A DNA stretch of 64,000 nucleotides. Source: Panopea generosa (lineage: Eukaryota; Mollusca; Bivalvia; Adapedonta; Hiatellidae). A program made the position numbers and the translations under genes. A model generated the notes under the pieces. The model was not told where the DNA came from. It did no database searches and saw only the letters and a list, made by a program, of their open reading frames with translations. The stretch lies in contig CM055899.1 in NCBI GenBank assembly GCA_029582155.1, positions 56,005,853 to 56,069,852 on the forward strand. The letters are read 5' to 3'. This document shows positions 11,478 through 22,792 of this stretch, in pieces. Positions within the stretch are counted from its first letter, which is position 1. The number at the start of each line of letters is the position of its first letter.

Positions 11478-11850
11478 TGTCGCATGATACAGTCACGCAA
11501 ATTGCGATAATACTTCGGGTTACCCAATGCATACGACAAATGGACACAATCCCTTTCATAAATGTCAATCTTAGAATCCATAATCCCTGTCGGAATTTTC
11601 AAAAGATCACTTTAGTATAGTTCCAGCAATCCATTAGCCTGAACGACAAGCGCATTGTATTCTGCATATGGAGGTGAGATAAGAGTTCCAGGATGGACAC
11701 AGTCTCTACTCCCAACCCTACCTGCAAATACTGTACATAAGACAGCTAATCCTTACTAAACTGTATGGGATCATAATCAGGATCACACAAAGTCATATCA
11801 TTGGATCCAATGTCTATAATCACTATATCGGACCCCAACAAAAATGTTCT
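11478..11850 (-). pseudogene. SGNH/GDSL hydrolase-like fragment, broken
   Basis: The minus strand reads GSDIVIIDIGSNDMTLCDPD, which is the strand-and-GxND block of SGNH hydrolases. An in-frame TAG follows, then LSYVQYLQVGLGVET. In a shifted frame come SPPYAEYNALVVQANGLLEL, and then KIDIYERDCVHLSYALGNP, the C-terminal D-x-x-H block holding the catalytic Asp and His. The nucleophile serine block is not seen. SGNH enzymes are esterases or lipases. Domains of this kind also occur attached to mollusc DIRS-like retroelements, which fits the neighbour at 8-10 kb. At least one stop and one frameshift make it dead. Confidence 0.6.
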
Positions 11851-11859
11851 GCCTTGTGT

Positions 11860-14135
11860 AGTAATTTCTCAACTTTACAAAAAAAGTTTATAATATGCTT
11901 TTAACTGATTAAGAGGTATATACGAATAAAACATCTTGGGTTCCTTTGTTGAAATGTTATCATATTTAGGCTTTAATGAGGTGTGGCTACATCAAAGGGC
12001 CGGGTCACCGGGCATATTTATTTTAACAGTAAAACAATGAATTAGTGATCAATATATCCAAACTTCACATAGTCAATACGTGGTGTGATTTACATTCATA
12101 TAATTGATATTAGGTTTACGCCTTGTATCAAACTTAATAAGCTCATTAAAGCTTTTGCTAAATCACGTGTTTCGTCGCATCGTTTAGAAGAGGAGGTAGG
12201 TCGTTGGACATGACCAATTAGAAAACTATTTGACGAATAAATGTGTGCTCTATTCCGATTAACAATAACCATATAATAATAAATATTATCGAAAAAAAAA
12301 ACATACCTAAGTTTATCAATGTGTTAGCGTCGGAAAATAACAGTACAATAAAATAACTTTGTATTTTTATATTTAAAGCTTTTCAAATCAAAAACATAGC
12401 CGTATATGTCTGATACACATCTTGTTTTTGTTTTGCTGATATTTATGAGCTGTTTATAAGATTACTAGTTAAAATCATGTATTATATTTGTGTTTTATCA
12501 TATTAGTTTTTCTTACATGACTTTTGAATATTATAAACGTTCTGCATAAGCAATACAATGTACCACCTTCTTCTTTCACCGTGCATCTTTTCTTTAATCT
12601 AGATATATTCGATACGATTAATAAATGCAACTGTCAAATATCATTACTAAACCACTATCTGACAAATGTTTTAGTATAAACCATGTACCAGATGGGCCTG
12701 CGTACTTATTGCTGGATACTATACAAACTTGTCTAGGCATGGTCACACGTGGACGCACACTACGTTATCAATCCGTATTTATTGTGTTTTATATTCAGCA
12801 GCCTAACGACTCATTCCTCAAAGTTTCGCTTTCTCGGCGTAGCCTTTGTATCGTTTATTCACATGTCAATATATTGAAAGACTTCCTTAAATCTAAGAGG
12901 ATAGTTACATGTAGGTAATGTTTGAAAATGTGCACCTTGGTGTAAATTCTCGCGTGGGACACTGTGCACGAGGAAATGCTATGTTTGTATAAGCGTGGTA
13001 TTATTCCAATAGCGCTAGCCGACTGTTTCTGTTGTATTTTCTCAGTCAAACACGCGATATGCAAACTATATATAATATGCAGTATATTAATGTAGCAACA
13101 AAATCGGAAAGTCCCTTCTATAAATAAATTGTGAATTCCTATTGATATTTAGCTCATGACTCTGTAACATGTTTTGACATGAATTTAAAGAATAACCAAA
13201 GCACCAAAATTACTGATTGGGCGTAACGTGTGAGATGTAAAAGCGTTAGTTATTTATTGTAAAAAGTCAATACAAGTTTGTCCCGTTAAGTGTAATACAG
13301 GGTTCAAAATTTAGTTGTTCTGTGCAAGATTGACACTTACTTTGCAATAAGGCAGAGACGGTAACTGATTTTTTTGACGTTAAGTGTATATGTGTCTGTT
13401 ATGTAATAGGCATGACAATAACTCTCATATTTGGCGAATGTTTAATTCGGAGATATGTGTCATTATGTGTATACCATATACACAACTGCAACGACCTTTA
13501 TCAAAACCATGTAATGAAGTTGAGCAAGAAAGAGAAGCGATATCGTATATATCGTGACTCTGATTTGCAACCTTTGACACTACAACTAGTTAATAAAATG
13601 AATTGATATACAGTCCGTTTTCTGTTCGTAGTGTGTAGGTTCATTTGTATTACTGCTCGCTGTGCATATTGATGTTATCGTTGAAAGCCTAATGTCGCTG
13701 ATACGTGTCAATGTATACTACATACATATAGTGTATATGTTTTGCTCTATTTAACTACAATCTATACATATTGACGTTATCGTTGAAAGCCACGGGACAA
13801 TTTTTTTGTTTGAGAGGAGGGGTTTTTTGAGTGGTTACTAGGTTTATAGTAAGGAAACATGATTGATCAAACATGGTATCAGCAAATCAGGTTAACAATG
13901 AGCACGGTCTGTTATGTTAAGGAGGTGGCGGATTGGGTGTCTCAGTAAATAATGTTTGAACTATCCAGTGGTGATTTGGCCCTTGGTCACAATAAGCTGA
14001 TATGTTTAGTCTTCATTCATACTGTACCACAAGTGTATTTTCGTATCACACTTCGCCAACCTACATGATGCATGGGCCGATTGTGTTTATATAAATTATC
14101 GTTATTATCTATTATCTATCAATATTCAAGATTAG
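11860..14135. other. AT-rich interval, no gene recognised
   Basis: Reading frames up to 97 codons occur (for example 12625-12918, +) but have no recognisable motif, no conserved neighbours and no splice context. A 25-bp segment, CATATTGATGTTATCGTTG-like, is repeated at about 13664 and 13767. Nothing else stands out. Confidence 0.6.
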
Positions 14136-14521
14136 TAAGAGGGTTGTTCGATAAATTCGTGGACTTTTGCTATAATTTTCGTACTATAGTATATAATTCG
14201 GTATTGTGCTGTTTTATCTGTACAATAATATACATGTATGTTAGATATAAAAATGAAATAAAAATGATACTTTCGCTCTCCACGTTTACATCATTCGTTT
14301 CCATGGTAATGCATGTATCGCTACCCGGAGCACGTCTATGTTAAAAAATCTAAACAAAAATTATCGTTTAAAAACAATTATATAAACTTTAGATCATTTA
14401 TGTTTTACGCGTTTCCATTTGCCACATTAACAACGTCATGACGTCATTTCCTTTAAATTTAAACTGAAAACAATTTCCACTGCGAAGTTGCGACAAAGAT
14501 AAGAAGTGTTGTTGAAAATTA

Positions 14522-15530
14522 ATGAAAATGACATCAACTGGCGACATTGAAACAAGAGCGGTTATCAAGTTTTGTGTTGGACTAGGTAAAACACCTACCC
14601 AGAAAATAAAAATAATTTAAACAGGAATGAAACATAAATGCAGTTGTTTGCTAGTGTTTAATGACATGGACGATTTCGAAACGGCCGGAATTCTATTGCA
14701 GATGACTCTAGATGTGGTATATCATTATAAGTCAGAGATTCGCTATCACAAAATGTTAGATATGCTATCTATCAAGACAGGCGATAGTAAGAGATCTTTA
14801 GGCGGAGTTTGATGTTTCTGTTTCAACAATACACAGGATTTTAAAAGAACATTAATCTCACATGAACAAAGTGAGAGCTTGTTCTGTTCGGAGGCTACTA
14901 AAACCGGACGAACTAGAAAAACGAATCGGTGATTCTCGTAATTATGTTGAACGGTACGAGTCAGAAGGCGAGGGCTTTCTAGATTGGATAATTACAACGG
15001 ACGAAATCTGGCTTTGACGTTTCATCCGGAGACAAAAGCGCAATCATCCGTATGGAAAACGCTACGAACACCACCACAAAAACGCCAAGGTCAACAAATC
15101 CAGCGAAAACCAATTTTTTTTTATTCATGGATAGGGCAGGGATGATCCTTCAACACCAGATACCAGATGGTCAGACTGTAAATGCAGATTACTACTCAAA
15201 GGTATTACTTAAAAAATAAAATAATATTATCAACAAAAAATAGTACGTGCTTTAATAAAAATAGAAATAAAGAAACAATATTAAAATAAATTATAAAAAC
15301 ATACAAGGATTAACTAAATGAAATAAATATATTCGTAATTATTATTTTTACATGTTCTGAGGAGACGTCTGGTTCAGGCGCTAAGACGACCGGGTCTTTA
15401 GACCATGTTATCTTTTATCAAGACAACGCCTCATCGCACAAGGACAGGTCTACTCTTCTAGCAATTGACCTACTTGGGTTTGAACTGCTAAATCATCCGC
15501 CATATTGTCAAGATTTATCTCCAATGGTAT
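14522..15530 (+). pseudogene. Mariner transposase, multiply broken
   Basis: From the ATG at 14522 the frame reads TRAVIKFCVGLGKTPTQ, then a stop, then TGMKHKCSCLLVF, the N-terminal helix-turn-helix region. Later pieces give FDVSVSTIHRILKEH and MNKVRACSVRRLLKP (second DNA-binding motif). RNYVERYESEGEGFL and ITTDEIWL follow (first catalytic aspartate), then a stop. ETKAQSSVWKTLRTPP continues in another frame. After the AT-rich insertion come DHVIFYQDNASSHKDR (second aspartate) and LNHPPYCQDLSP. The region of the third aspartate (D34D) is lost. The enzyme would cut and paste the element at TA sites. The numerous stops and frame changes show this is an old copy. Confidence 0.75.
15205..15355. other. 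AT-rich insertion inside the mariner transposase
   Basis: Between the frames ending ADYYSK and resuming with the HxDN block there are about 150 bases of nearly pure A/T that match nothing in a transposase. It is probably a later insertion or slippage expansion. Confidence 0.45.
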
Positions 15531-16034
15531 GCAGATACATTAAACAAATGGGTTACACGTCATAAATAAATGAATAAGGATGAATGGGGAATACCTATAA
15601 TAAGAATGAGAGACAGTGTCCTTTGCTTATTAGGCGCAACGTTGTACATGACGTCGTTATAATCTCTGCCGTTCTCCGGGTAACCGTTACTGACTGTAGG
15701 CGATTTAATACAGAATTTTAACTGTTTTATGTATCTAAATTGAATACACTTTCACGAGATATATAAATGTTTTATTTTTATTCCGAAAGTCTCTCTCTAT
15801 TACAAACATATCGAATAACCCTCGTATACATGACTGATAACCATAATCGGTTATCACGTAGTGGTTACAGGATTTGTATTACTTTGTTGAGAGTCCAAGT
15901 GCGTTGGAGATTATATGTGTAAACCTGGGATGAAGAACTGTCTTAAGGTCGGTAATTATTACTGTATTGGTAGAATATAAATGACAAACCTATATGAATT
16001 AATGATGATGTTGAATGTGCAGTGTTACTTTAAT

Positions 16035-16039
16035 AAGTA
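16035..16039. repeat. Target-site duplication AAGTA (left)
   Basis: AAGTA here and AAGTA at 22788-22792 flank the LTR element exactly. This 5-bp direct repeat is created by integrase. Confidence 0.9.
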
Positions 16040-17022
16040 TGTCACACATAGGTGTGAGTCAGATTCTTTATTATTTGTTATTGACCTTTGTAAGAAGAAA
16101 TGAAGCTTCAACAAAATGGCTGCAATCAATGATGTTTTATTGCATATAATATAATAATATATTGTTCAAGGTAATACACTCTACCACACTAATTCTAAAC
16201 ATATTTGTATCCAAATGGTTATAATGTAGACATTCTCAATATGTTCCGTAATGTTTAAAAACTCACTCAACGTTTTAAAAATGTACAACGATAAAACACC
16301 GCTATCATATTCTTCCAGATATAGCTCTTTGCCCGCTATGATTCGTCGTTAAAATAGGTTTGGCGAGAGATGCTCCTCAATATTTTATTAATCACATCTT
16401 TATAACCACACAGGTCTCAATCATGACGACTAGATATTATGCATATATTACTACTATGTATAATATTAAATTCAATACGATGTCACATTATATAATCACG
16501 TGTACCACTTAGGACGCATTATATTTTACACATAGGTAGACATCTCATATTTTTACCACTCAGGGGTATCTCTATCATGACGATAACTTATAATACATAT
16601 ATCACATAGAATGTATAATATTAAATTCAATACGATGTCACATTATATAATCACGTGTACCACTTAGGACGTATTATATTGTTCACATAGGTAGACATCT
16701 CATATTGTTACCACACAGGGGTATGCCATGACTTCTTCTCTACATATATATTTATCTATATGGTTGAATCGTCCATAAACCACAGTATCTCTCCTTTTTG
16801 ATTATTTGAATACTATTTATCTGCCAATTTCTCTCTATCTGACCATATCACCGACTGACCACTTACACACTCTCACTGTACATGTCTAATTGGCATGTGC
16901 TTTGCTTATTTCACGGGTGAATAGACAAGCTAACAAAGGAATATAAAAACCAATAATACAGGTGCGTATGAAGCAAAGGGTAAAATAAAGGGGTTAAAAC
17001 AATAAAAATCTGTATTGTGACA
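16040..17022 (-). repeat. 3' LTR of the gypsy-class element
   Basis: This is a near-identical copy of 21804-22787. In the element's sense it begins TGTCACAATACAG and ends CTATGTGTGACA. It contains an internal imperfect duplication with a 155-bp period (about 16424-16735) sharing TGTATAATATTAAATTCAAT and CACGTGTACCACTTAGGA. Confidence 0.95.
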
Positions 17023-17035
17023 TATCCCCCAACTC
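17023..17035 (-). promoter_or_regulatory. Polypurine tract of the LTR element
   Basis: In the element's sense the bases just before the 3' LTR read GTTGGGGGATA, a short purine-rich stretch expected to prime plus-strand DNA synthesis. It is weak but in the right place. Confidence 0.5.
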
Positions 17036-17088
17036 AAGAGGAAAATTATTTCACTCATCTTCACTCTCTAAAATATAGATACTGTGGT

Positions 17089-18500
17089 TTAAACATGGCG
17101 GCTCAAAAAATCTGCACCAACATTTTCAGACCCCTTTATAGCCTCTATTCTGAATCTATTTGATTGGAGAGCTAACGCCCAACGCATTAGTCTGGCATTA
17201 GCAACTTTTGCCTTGTTTAAATATAATAACGGCTCATGGTCTGTTTCCAAAACAAATTCCCGACCATTCAAAAATGCTTGGAATTTTTGAATACCCCAGA
17301 CAGCTGCCAAACATTCCTTTTCTATCACTGGGTAAGCTCTTTCCCGAGGGAGTAACTTTCTACTGGCATAAAACATTGGAAATGTTGTTCCTTCATGGTC
17401 TTGCATAAGAACTGCACCTATCCCTACGTCCGAAGCATCAGTTCTTAATATGAATATACAACTGAAATCAGGGAGACACAATATAGGTGACCTAGTCAAC
17501 GCTTCTGTCAGTGTTTTGAAAGACCTCTCAATTTCAGGTGTCCATTCAACCTTGTTTGGTGCACCTTTCTTAGTCAAGTCTGTGATGGGTGAGGCAATAG
17601 AACTGAAGTTTGGATAAATTTTCGATAATACCCAATAAGCCCCATAAAAGAACGGATTTGTTTCTTGGTGACTGGTCGTAAACAATTTCTGATAGACAAA
17701 ACTCTTTCCGGATTTGGTTTTAGCTGATGTCCACCAACGACATGTCCTAAGAAACCTAATCGAAAGTACCCTAACATGCATTTTGACGGCCTAACAGTTA
17801 ATGAAGCCTTTCTTAACCTCTCAAACAGTGTTCTTAAAGCTGCAATATGTTCTTCCCACGTCTTAGTATGTGCAAGAAGGTCATCTACAAAATTTTCAAT
17901 ATCTCTTATCCCATCTAACAATTTTCTCATCATCTTACAAAATGTGGCACCAGCGTTTACCATTCCGAATGGCATCTTCTTTAAGGCGAAAAGACCTTCT
18001 GATGAGATAAAAGCAGTGCACTTACGACACTCTTCCTTGACTCAAATCTGCCAGTACCCCTTGGATAGATCAAATTTTGATAAGAATCTACTACTTGTTA
18101 GACGATTAAATATTTCGTCAGGATTTCCCATAGGTTCTGAATCAAATACAGTTATTCTGTTTACCTTTCTATAATCAATGCAAAATCTGTTTGACCCATC
18201 TGCCTTCTTTACAATAACTACCGGGGAAGGATATGGGGAATCTATACGTTCGATAATGTCTAATTTTATCATTTTACTCATTTCTTCCTTGATGACATAT
18301 TTCATGGCATATGGTACTTGGTAAGGTCTTGACCTTACTGGTTCTTCTGTGGTTAGTTTTATCTTATGTTCTATTAAGTCTGTACTACCTGGAAGGTCAG
18401 TTAAAATATCTGAGAATTCATTTACTAACACTCTTAAATCTTCTTTCTGTGCATCGCTCAATTCAGGGTTTATATTGATGTCATCTACTGTTTCTTTAGC
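17089..18500 (-). pseudogene. Reverse transcriptase-RNase H part of pol (Gmr1-like)
   Basis: The RT starts around LIEHKIKLTTEEPVRSRPY and continues with SPVVIVKKADGSNRFCIDYR (fingers) and FLSKFDLSKGYWQI (first catalytic Asp). A TGA follows at 18042-18044. The frame then runs on through MPFGMVNAGATF and ENFVDDLLAH (catalytic FVDD, about 17880-17891) to the connection domain. A one-base loss near 17610 moves the reading into the frame that encodes RNase H. Its acidic residues lie in LRTDASDVG, VIEKECLAAVWG and LETDHEPL. It ends with GSENVGADFLSRHV and a TAA at 17089. The enzyme copies element RNA to DNA and degrades the template. All catalytic residues remain, but the stop and shift prevent a continuous product. 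Confidence 0.9.
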
Positions 18501-19741
18501 TTCCAATCTAGGTAAATCTACAACTATCTCTTCTTTAATACAGTTCTCGACAAACTGGTTATACTCACCCAAGTCTTTGAAGTCAACTGGCGAACATTCG
18601 TCCGTTTCGTCTATGACAGCAACACAAACCTGATCCATTACTCCACCCTCTGTGTCATCTTCTTTGTCTGCAATAACCTCGGTTCCAACACTATCCTGAC
18701 TACTATCTCTTTCAACATATTTCCTAAGCAAGTTGATATGATAATTCTTCACCTTGCCATTCATTTCAACTCGATAATCGAACTCATTTACCTTCTCCAA
18801 TACTTCATAAGGTCCTTTCAGTCTCATCAGTAGCTTGTTTCTATCTGTTGGTAGGAGAACCAAAACCTTTTCACCTACCTTGAAACTTCGTACCTTGCGT
18901 TTTCGGTCTGCATACTTCTTGTAACGAGTTCTACATTTATTTAACTCTACCTGGGCTAACTTCAATGTCTCTTTTAATCTATTCCTTAAATCTAACACAT
19001 ATTCGTAAGTTGTCTTTACCTCTTCTGATTCAATTTCATTGGTCGATAATTCTCTAAGTATAACCAGTGGACCTCGTACAGTACGTCCATAAAGTAACTC
19101 AAAGGGAGAGAATCCTAGACTCTCCTGTGGAGCTTCACGATAGGCAAACAATAAAGGGGCAATAAATCTATCCCATTGTTTGGGTTGTTCTGCACACATT
19201 CTTTTTAACATATTCTTTAACGTCCCATTAAATCTTTCAACTAGACCATTGCATGCTGGATTGTAAGGTGTTGTAGTTAACTGTTTCATTGATAATAAAT
19301 AACCTACCTCTTTCATCACATTTGATGTGAATTGTTTCCCCATGTCGCTAAGTATCTCATTGGGGACACCTACCCTGCTGATCATTTCAACTAAATCTCT
19401 GCTACTCGTTCTGTGTCGATGAATTTTAACGCAACTGCTTCTGGGTAACAAGTCGCATAACCAACCAAAGTAAGAATAAATCTGTTACCTTTATACGTTG
19501 GCGGGTGTATTGGACCTATCAAGTCCACAGCAACTCTTGAAAAAGGAGTATCAATAAGGGGTAACTCACCTATGGGCACTTTTCTAACTTTCCCACTAGA
19601 GAAAGTTGTCTGGCAAATATCGCATGACCTACAATTCCTAGCAATGTCTGATTGAACTCCCGGCCAATGGAATTGAGATAATATCTTGGTTATCATCTTT
19701 TTAGCTCCTAAATGATCAGCTAAAATGGAATCATGTGCTCA
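18501..19741 (-). pseudogene. Integrase part of pol, upstream of RT
   Basis: The zinc-binding domain starts with an HLGAKKM block and ends CRSCDICQTT (HHCC). The catalytic core has RVAVDLIGPI (Asp near 19525), EILSDMGKQF (Asp near 19346) and NGLVERFNGT (Glu near 19238). Exactly 35 residues separate the last two, so this is a DD35E enzyme. A GPY/F module (RLKGPYEVLEKV) and an acidic linker lead into the reverse transcriptase in the same frame. A TGA at 19739-19741 separates it from the protease part, and a one-base loss near 19405 breaks the core. The role is inserting element DNA into the host genome. Its position before RT is the notable feature. Confidence 0.9.
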
Positions 19742-20716
19742 TTTCATGACATGCTTTCTCATATCTTTAGGAACCAACAACTGTTTGAACAACTTCTCAT
19801 TCTCCACTCTTGGAGATTGAGAAAACCTATACAATAGTCCGTTATCTTTCTCGAACCAATGAACTCCACCATTCTTGGAGATTACCTTTTCTCCAGAGAA
19901 ACACTGTTTCCTAGCTCTTTCAAGACTTTCATCTGCTTCTTGGGCTTCCTTTATCTCCTTGACTCCAATGTCATTGATATGTTCTTTAACAATTAACTGT
20001 TTTATGTTACCTTCTTCCGCCTTTTGCTTTCTTGTTTGGACAGCATTACACGTAGCTACTTCATTCTCTAATATCCAATTTCTATCTGGATTACTCGGAT
20101 CTCTTATTCCGGGTATATTTCCTAACACTAGATCATAAACTGGTTGTTCTGCACATAGAGCCACAATCTGTCCCTTAAAATAAGGTGTATCTATTTGTAT
20201 CTTGGCTAAAGGACATTTTCTAATCGTTCCATCTATGAGTTCACACTTCTGGGATTCTCCTGTCATACAATCTGCTGTTGCTAAATTTCTTCTTACCATT
20301 ACACCAGAACACCCACTATCCCGTAATACATCTACTTTCTGACTATTTACCAATCCTTCTAATACTGGCATATTTTGTAACTTTGACACTGTCTTTGTCT
20401 TACATGCAGCAGTCATAACTTGCAACTGATGGTCACACTCTAAGGTTACAGACTCACCACCTAAACAGCAGTCTTCTAATGATTGTTGGACTACACATCC
20501 TGCTCCTACCTGCGTATAACCTGTTTCATTACTATCTGTAACTATATTCCTTTTTTCTCTATTACTATGTCCTACATAACCTCCTCTAAACACATATCTA
20601 CCTCTTCCTATAAATCTACCTCCTCTTCGTGTACCTCTACCATGATCAATCTCTGTCAACGACCCTGCCTTTATATTTTGACCTTTCCCTTTTAACCTGG
20701 GACAATCTTTAATCAT
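19739..20716 (-). pseudogene. Aspartic protease region of gag-pol
   Basis: This open piece continues from the gag zinc knuckle. It passes through an arginine- and glycine-rich stretch (RRGGRFIGRGRYVF) and reaches the protease. There VDVLRDSGCSGVMV carries the catalytic DSG (about 20312-20320), and YDLVLGNIPG is the second conserved strand. A lysine-rich spacer leads to the integrase. The protease would process gag-pol. The frame is the same as gag upstream and the first part of integrase downstream, and TGA codons close both ends. Confidence 0.85.
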
Positions 20717-21671
20717 ATGAGAAGCTGACTTACAGTTATAACATAATCATTCCTTTGCTAAGGGGGGACATCCAGTACTGAATGATAAGGTTGAATTTCT
20801 ATGCTCTATGCTACCCTTGCGCGTAAAACTTTGCACATGCGACTTGTTGCTGGACACATCTGTTCAATTGTAGGCCTCTTGATATTGCTGAGCAATATCA
20901 GCCATATCTTTTACTGAAGTTAACTTTCTTTCTTTTAAGAAGACCTGTAAATTCTTACTAGATACTTCCATAAATTGTTCCCGTAGAATAAGGTCTTTAA
21001 GGCTTTCAAATGTTTCAGGTGCCTTGGCTAGGCTCATCCATCTCAAAAGATAGTCTTGCAATCTAATAACAAACTGCTGAGCAGTTTCACCTATTTCTGC
21101 CCTACTAGTACGGAACTTTGATCTAAACCCTTCTTCGGTCAATTGAAATCTTTTCAATAAGGACTCCTTTAATTCATCGTAATTGAGTGCCTCAACTGCG
21201 GAAAGTCGCGAATAAACGTCTAACGATTTCCCTTGTAGCAATGCGCTCAAATTGGTTGCCCATCTATTTGTTTTACCACCCAGCATTTTCAGCAAATCGT
21301 TCGAAACGTTTTAAGTACGAATCCATATTATCCTGCATGTCGTTAAAATGGGGTAATTTTGGCATCTTAGCCTTCTCTTTACAACTTTTACTTAATGCAT
21401 GATTCAACAACCCTGAGTCATCTTTCTTTGCTTTCTCTAATTCAATTTCTTTTTCCATTAAAGATAATTGCAACTCTTTCTCTTTCTGTAACTTATCAAT
21501 CTCCATACGCTTTAAATCTCTTTCTATTAATCTATCTTCTCTAGCCAGTCTATCTGCTTCATTCTTCACTTCCCTCATACGTTCTTCTCGCTCATTCACA
21601 AAATCCCTTAACTCACTTCCCTCAAGTCCTAATGACTTTCAATTTTCTATTATAGACTCTAATGTTTCCAT
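20700..21671 (-). pseudogene. Gag of the Gmr1-like element
   Basis: The likely start is the ATG at 21671 (METLESIIEN), followed at once by a TGA (21639-21641). The frame continues through a highly charged coiled-coil-like region (MNEREERMREV...). PKLPHFNDMQDNMDSYLKRF leads into the capsid region. A frameshift near 21275-21295 joins FAENAG to NRWATNLSALLQGKSLDVYS. The C-terminal half (LILREQFMEV...FLKERKL) resembles the SCAN/retroviral capsid C-terminal fold. TGA codons follow at 20864-20866 and 20747-20749. The zinc knuckle CYNCKSASHMIKDC (C-x2-C-x4-H-x4-C) closes the region. Gag packages element RNA. Confidence 0.85.
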
Positions 21672-21783
21672 ATTTATCTCAAATACGATACACAAGTTGC
21701 AAATAAATGGATTCTATTCAACAGTTACCCTAAACAATAATTTCAATATTTATATAGGAATACTTCAAATGCATCATACAAAA

Positions 21784-21801
21784 GTCCTGCTAGGATCGCC
21801 A
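21784..21801 (-). promoter_or_regulatory. tRNA primer-binding site
   Basis: Two bases inside the upstream LTR, the element-sense sequence TGGCGATCCTAGCAGGAC begins with the TGG that pairs with a tRNA CCA end. I could not name the cognate tRNA from the sequence alone. Confidence 0.75.
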
Positions 21802-21803
21802 AA

Positions 21804-22787
21804 TGTCACACATAGGTGTGAGTCAGATTCTTTATTATTTGTTATTGACCTTTGTAAGAAGAAATGAAGCTTCAACAAAATGGCTGCAATCAATGATGTT
21901 TTATTGCATATAATATAATAATATATTGTTCAAGGTAATACACTCTACCACACTAATTCTAAACATATTTGTATCCAAATGGTTATAATGTAGACATTCT
22001 CAATATGTTCCGTAATGTTTTAAAACTCACTCAACGTTTTAAAAATGTACAACGATAAAACACCGCTATCATATTCTTCCAGATATAGCTCTTTGCCCGC
22101 TATGATTCGTCGTTAAAGTAGGTTTGGCGAGAGATGCTCCTCAATATTTTTATTAATCACATCTTTATTACCACACAGGTCTCCATCATGACGACTAAAT
22201 ATTATGCATATATTACTACGATGTATAATATTAAATTCAATACGATGTCACATTATATAATCACGTGTACCACTTAGGATGCATTATATTTTACACATAG
22301 GTAGTCATCTCATATTGTTACCACTCAGGGGTATCTCTATCATGACGATAACTTATAATACATATATCACATAGAATGTATAATATTAAATTCAATACGA
22401 TGTCACATTATATAATCACGTGTACCACTTAGGACGTATTATATTGTTCACATAGGTAGACATCTCATATTGTTACCACACAGGGGTATGCCATGACTTC
22501 TTCTCTACATATATATTTATCTATATGGCTGAATCGTCCATAAACCACAGTATCTCTCCTTTTTGATTATTTGAATACTATTTATCTGCCAATTTCTATC
22601 TATCTGACCATATCACCGACTGACCACTTACACACTCTCACTGTACATGTCTAATTGGCATGTGATTTGCTTATTTCACGGGTGAATAGACAAGCTAACA
22701 AAGGAATATAAAAACCAATAATACAGGTGCGTATGAAGCAAAGGATAAAATAAAGGGGTTAAAACAATAAAAATCTGTATTGTGACA
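21804..22787 (-). repeat. 5' LTR of the gypsy-class element
   Basis: The direct copy of 16040-17022 is bounded by TGTCACA and TGTGACA in inverted orientation. It holds the same internal 155-bp-period duplication and should carry the element's promoter, though I see no decisive TATA box. Confidence 0.95.
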
Positions 22788-22792
22788 AAGTA
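22788..22792. repeat. Target-site duplication AAGTA (right)
   Basis: Matches 16035-16039. The rejoined flank would read ...TAATAAGTATTATAAGG. Confidence 0.9.

Larger units (their letters stand above)
14136..15826 (+). mobile_element. Mariner-like DNA transposon, decayed, with both inverted ends
   Basis: The left end TAAGAGGGTTGTTCGATA (14136-14153) is matched by the inverse of the right end, TACGAGGGTTATTCGATA (15809-15826), with two mismatches in 18. Both begin with TA, the mariner target dinucleotide. A broken transposase lies between. The element is about 1.69 kb, longer than the usual 1.3 kb, partly because of an AT-rich insertion near 15205-15355. Confidence 0.78.
16040..22787 (-). mobile_element. 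Ty3/gypsy-class LTR retrotransposon with Gmr1-type gene order
   Basis: This 6748-bp element has two direct ~984-bp LTRs, each bounded by TGTCACA/TGTGACA, a 5-bp AAGTA target duplication, a primer-binding site next to the upstream LTR and a short purine tract next to the downstream LTR. On the minus strand the order is gag, protease, integrase, reverse transcriptase, RNase H. Integrase before RT is the Ty1/copia arrangement, but all domains are of Ty3/gypsy type, including a GPY/F module. This is the organisation known for Gmr1-like elements. By eye about 15 differences separate the LTRs, suggesting fairly recent insertion. The coding region nevertheless has five in-frame TGA codons and three frameshifts. 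No envelope gene is seen. Confidence 0.93.

Noticed and set aside
12625-12918. 97-codon plus-strand frame
   Set aside because: No motif, composition like the surrounding DNA and no splice or promoter context.
17208-20695. Plus-strand frames across the LTR element
   Set aside because: They are antisense shadows of gag-pol.
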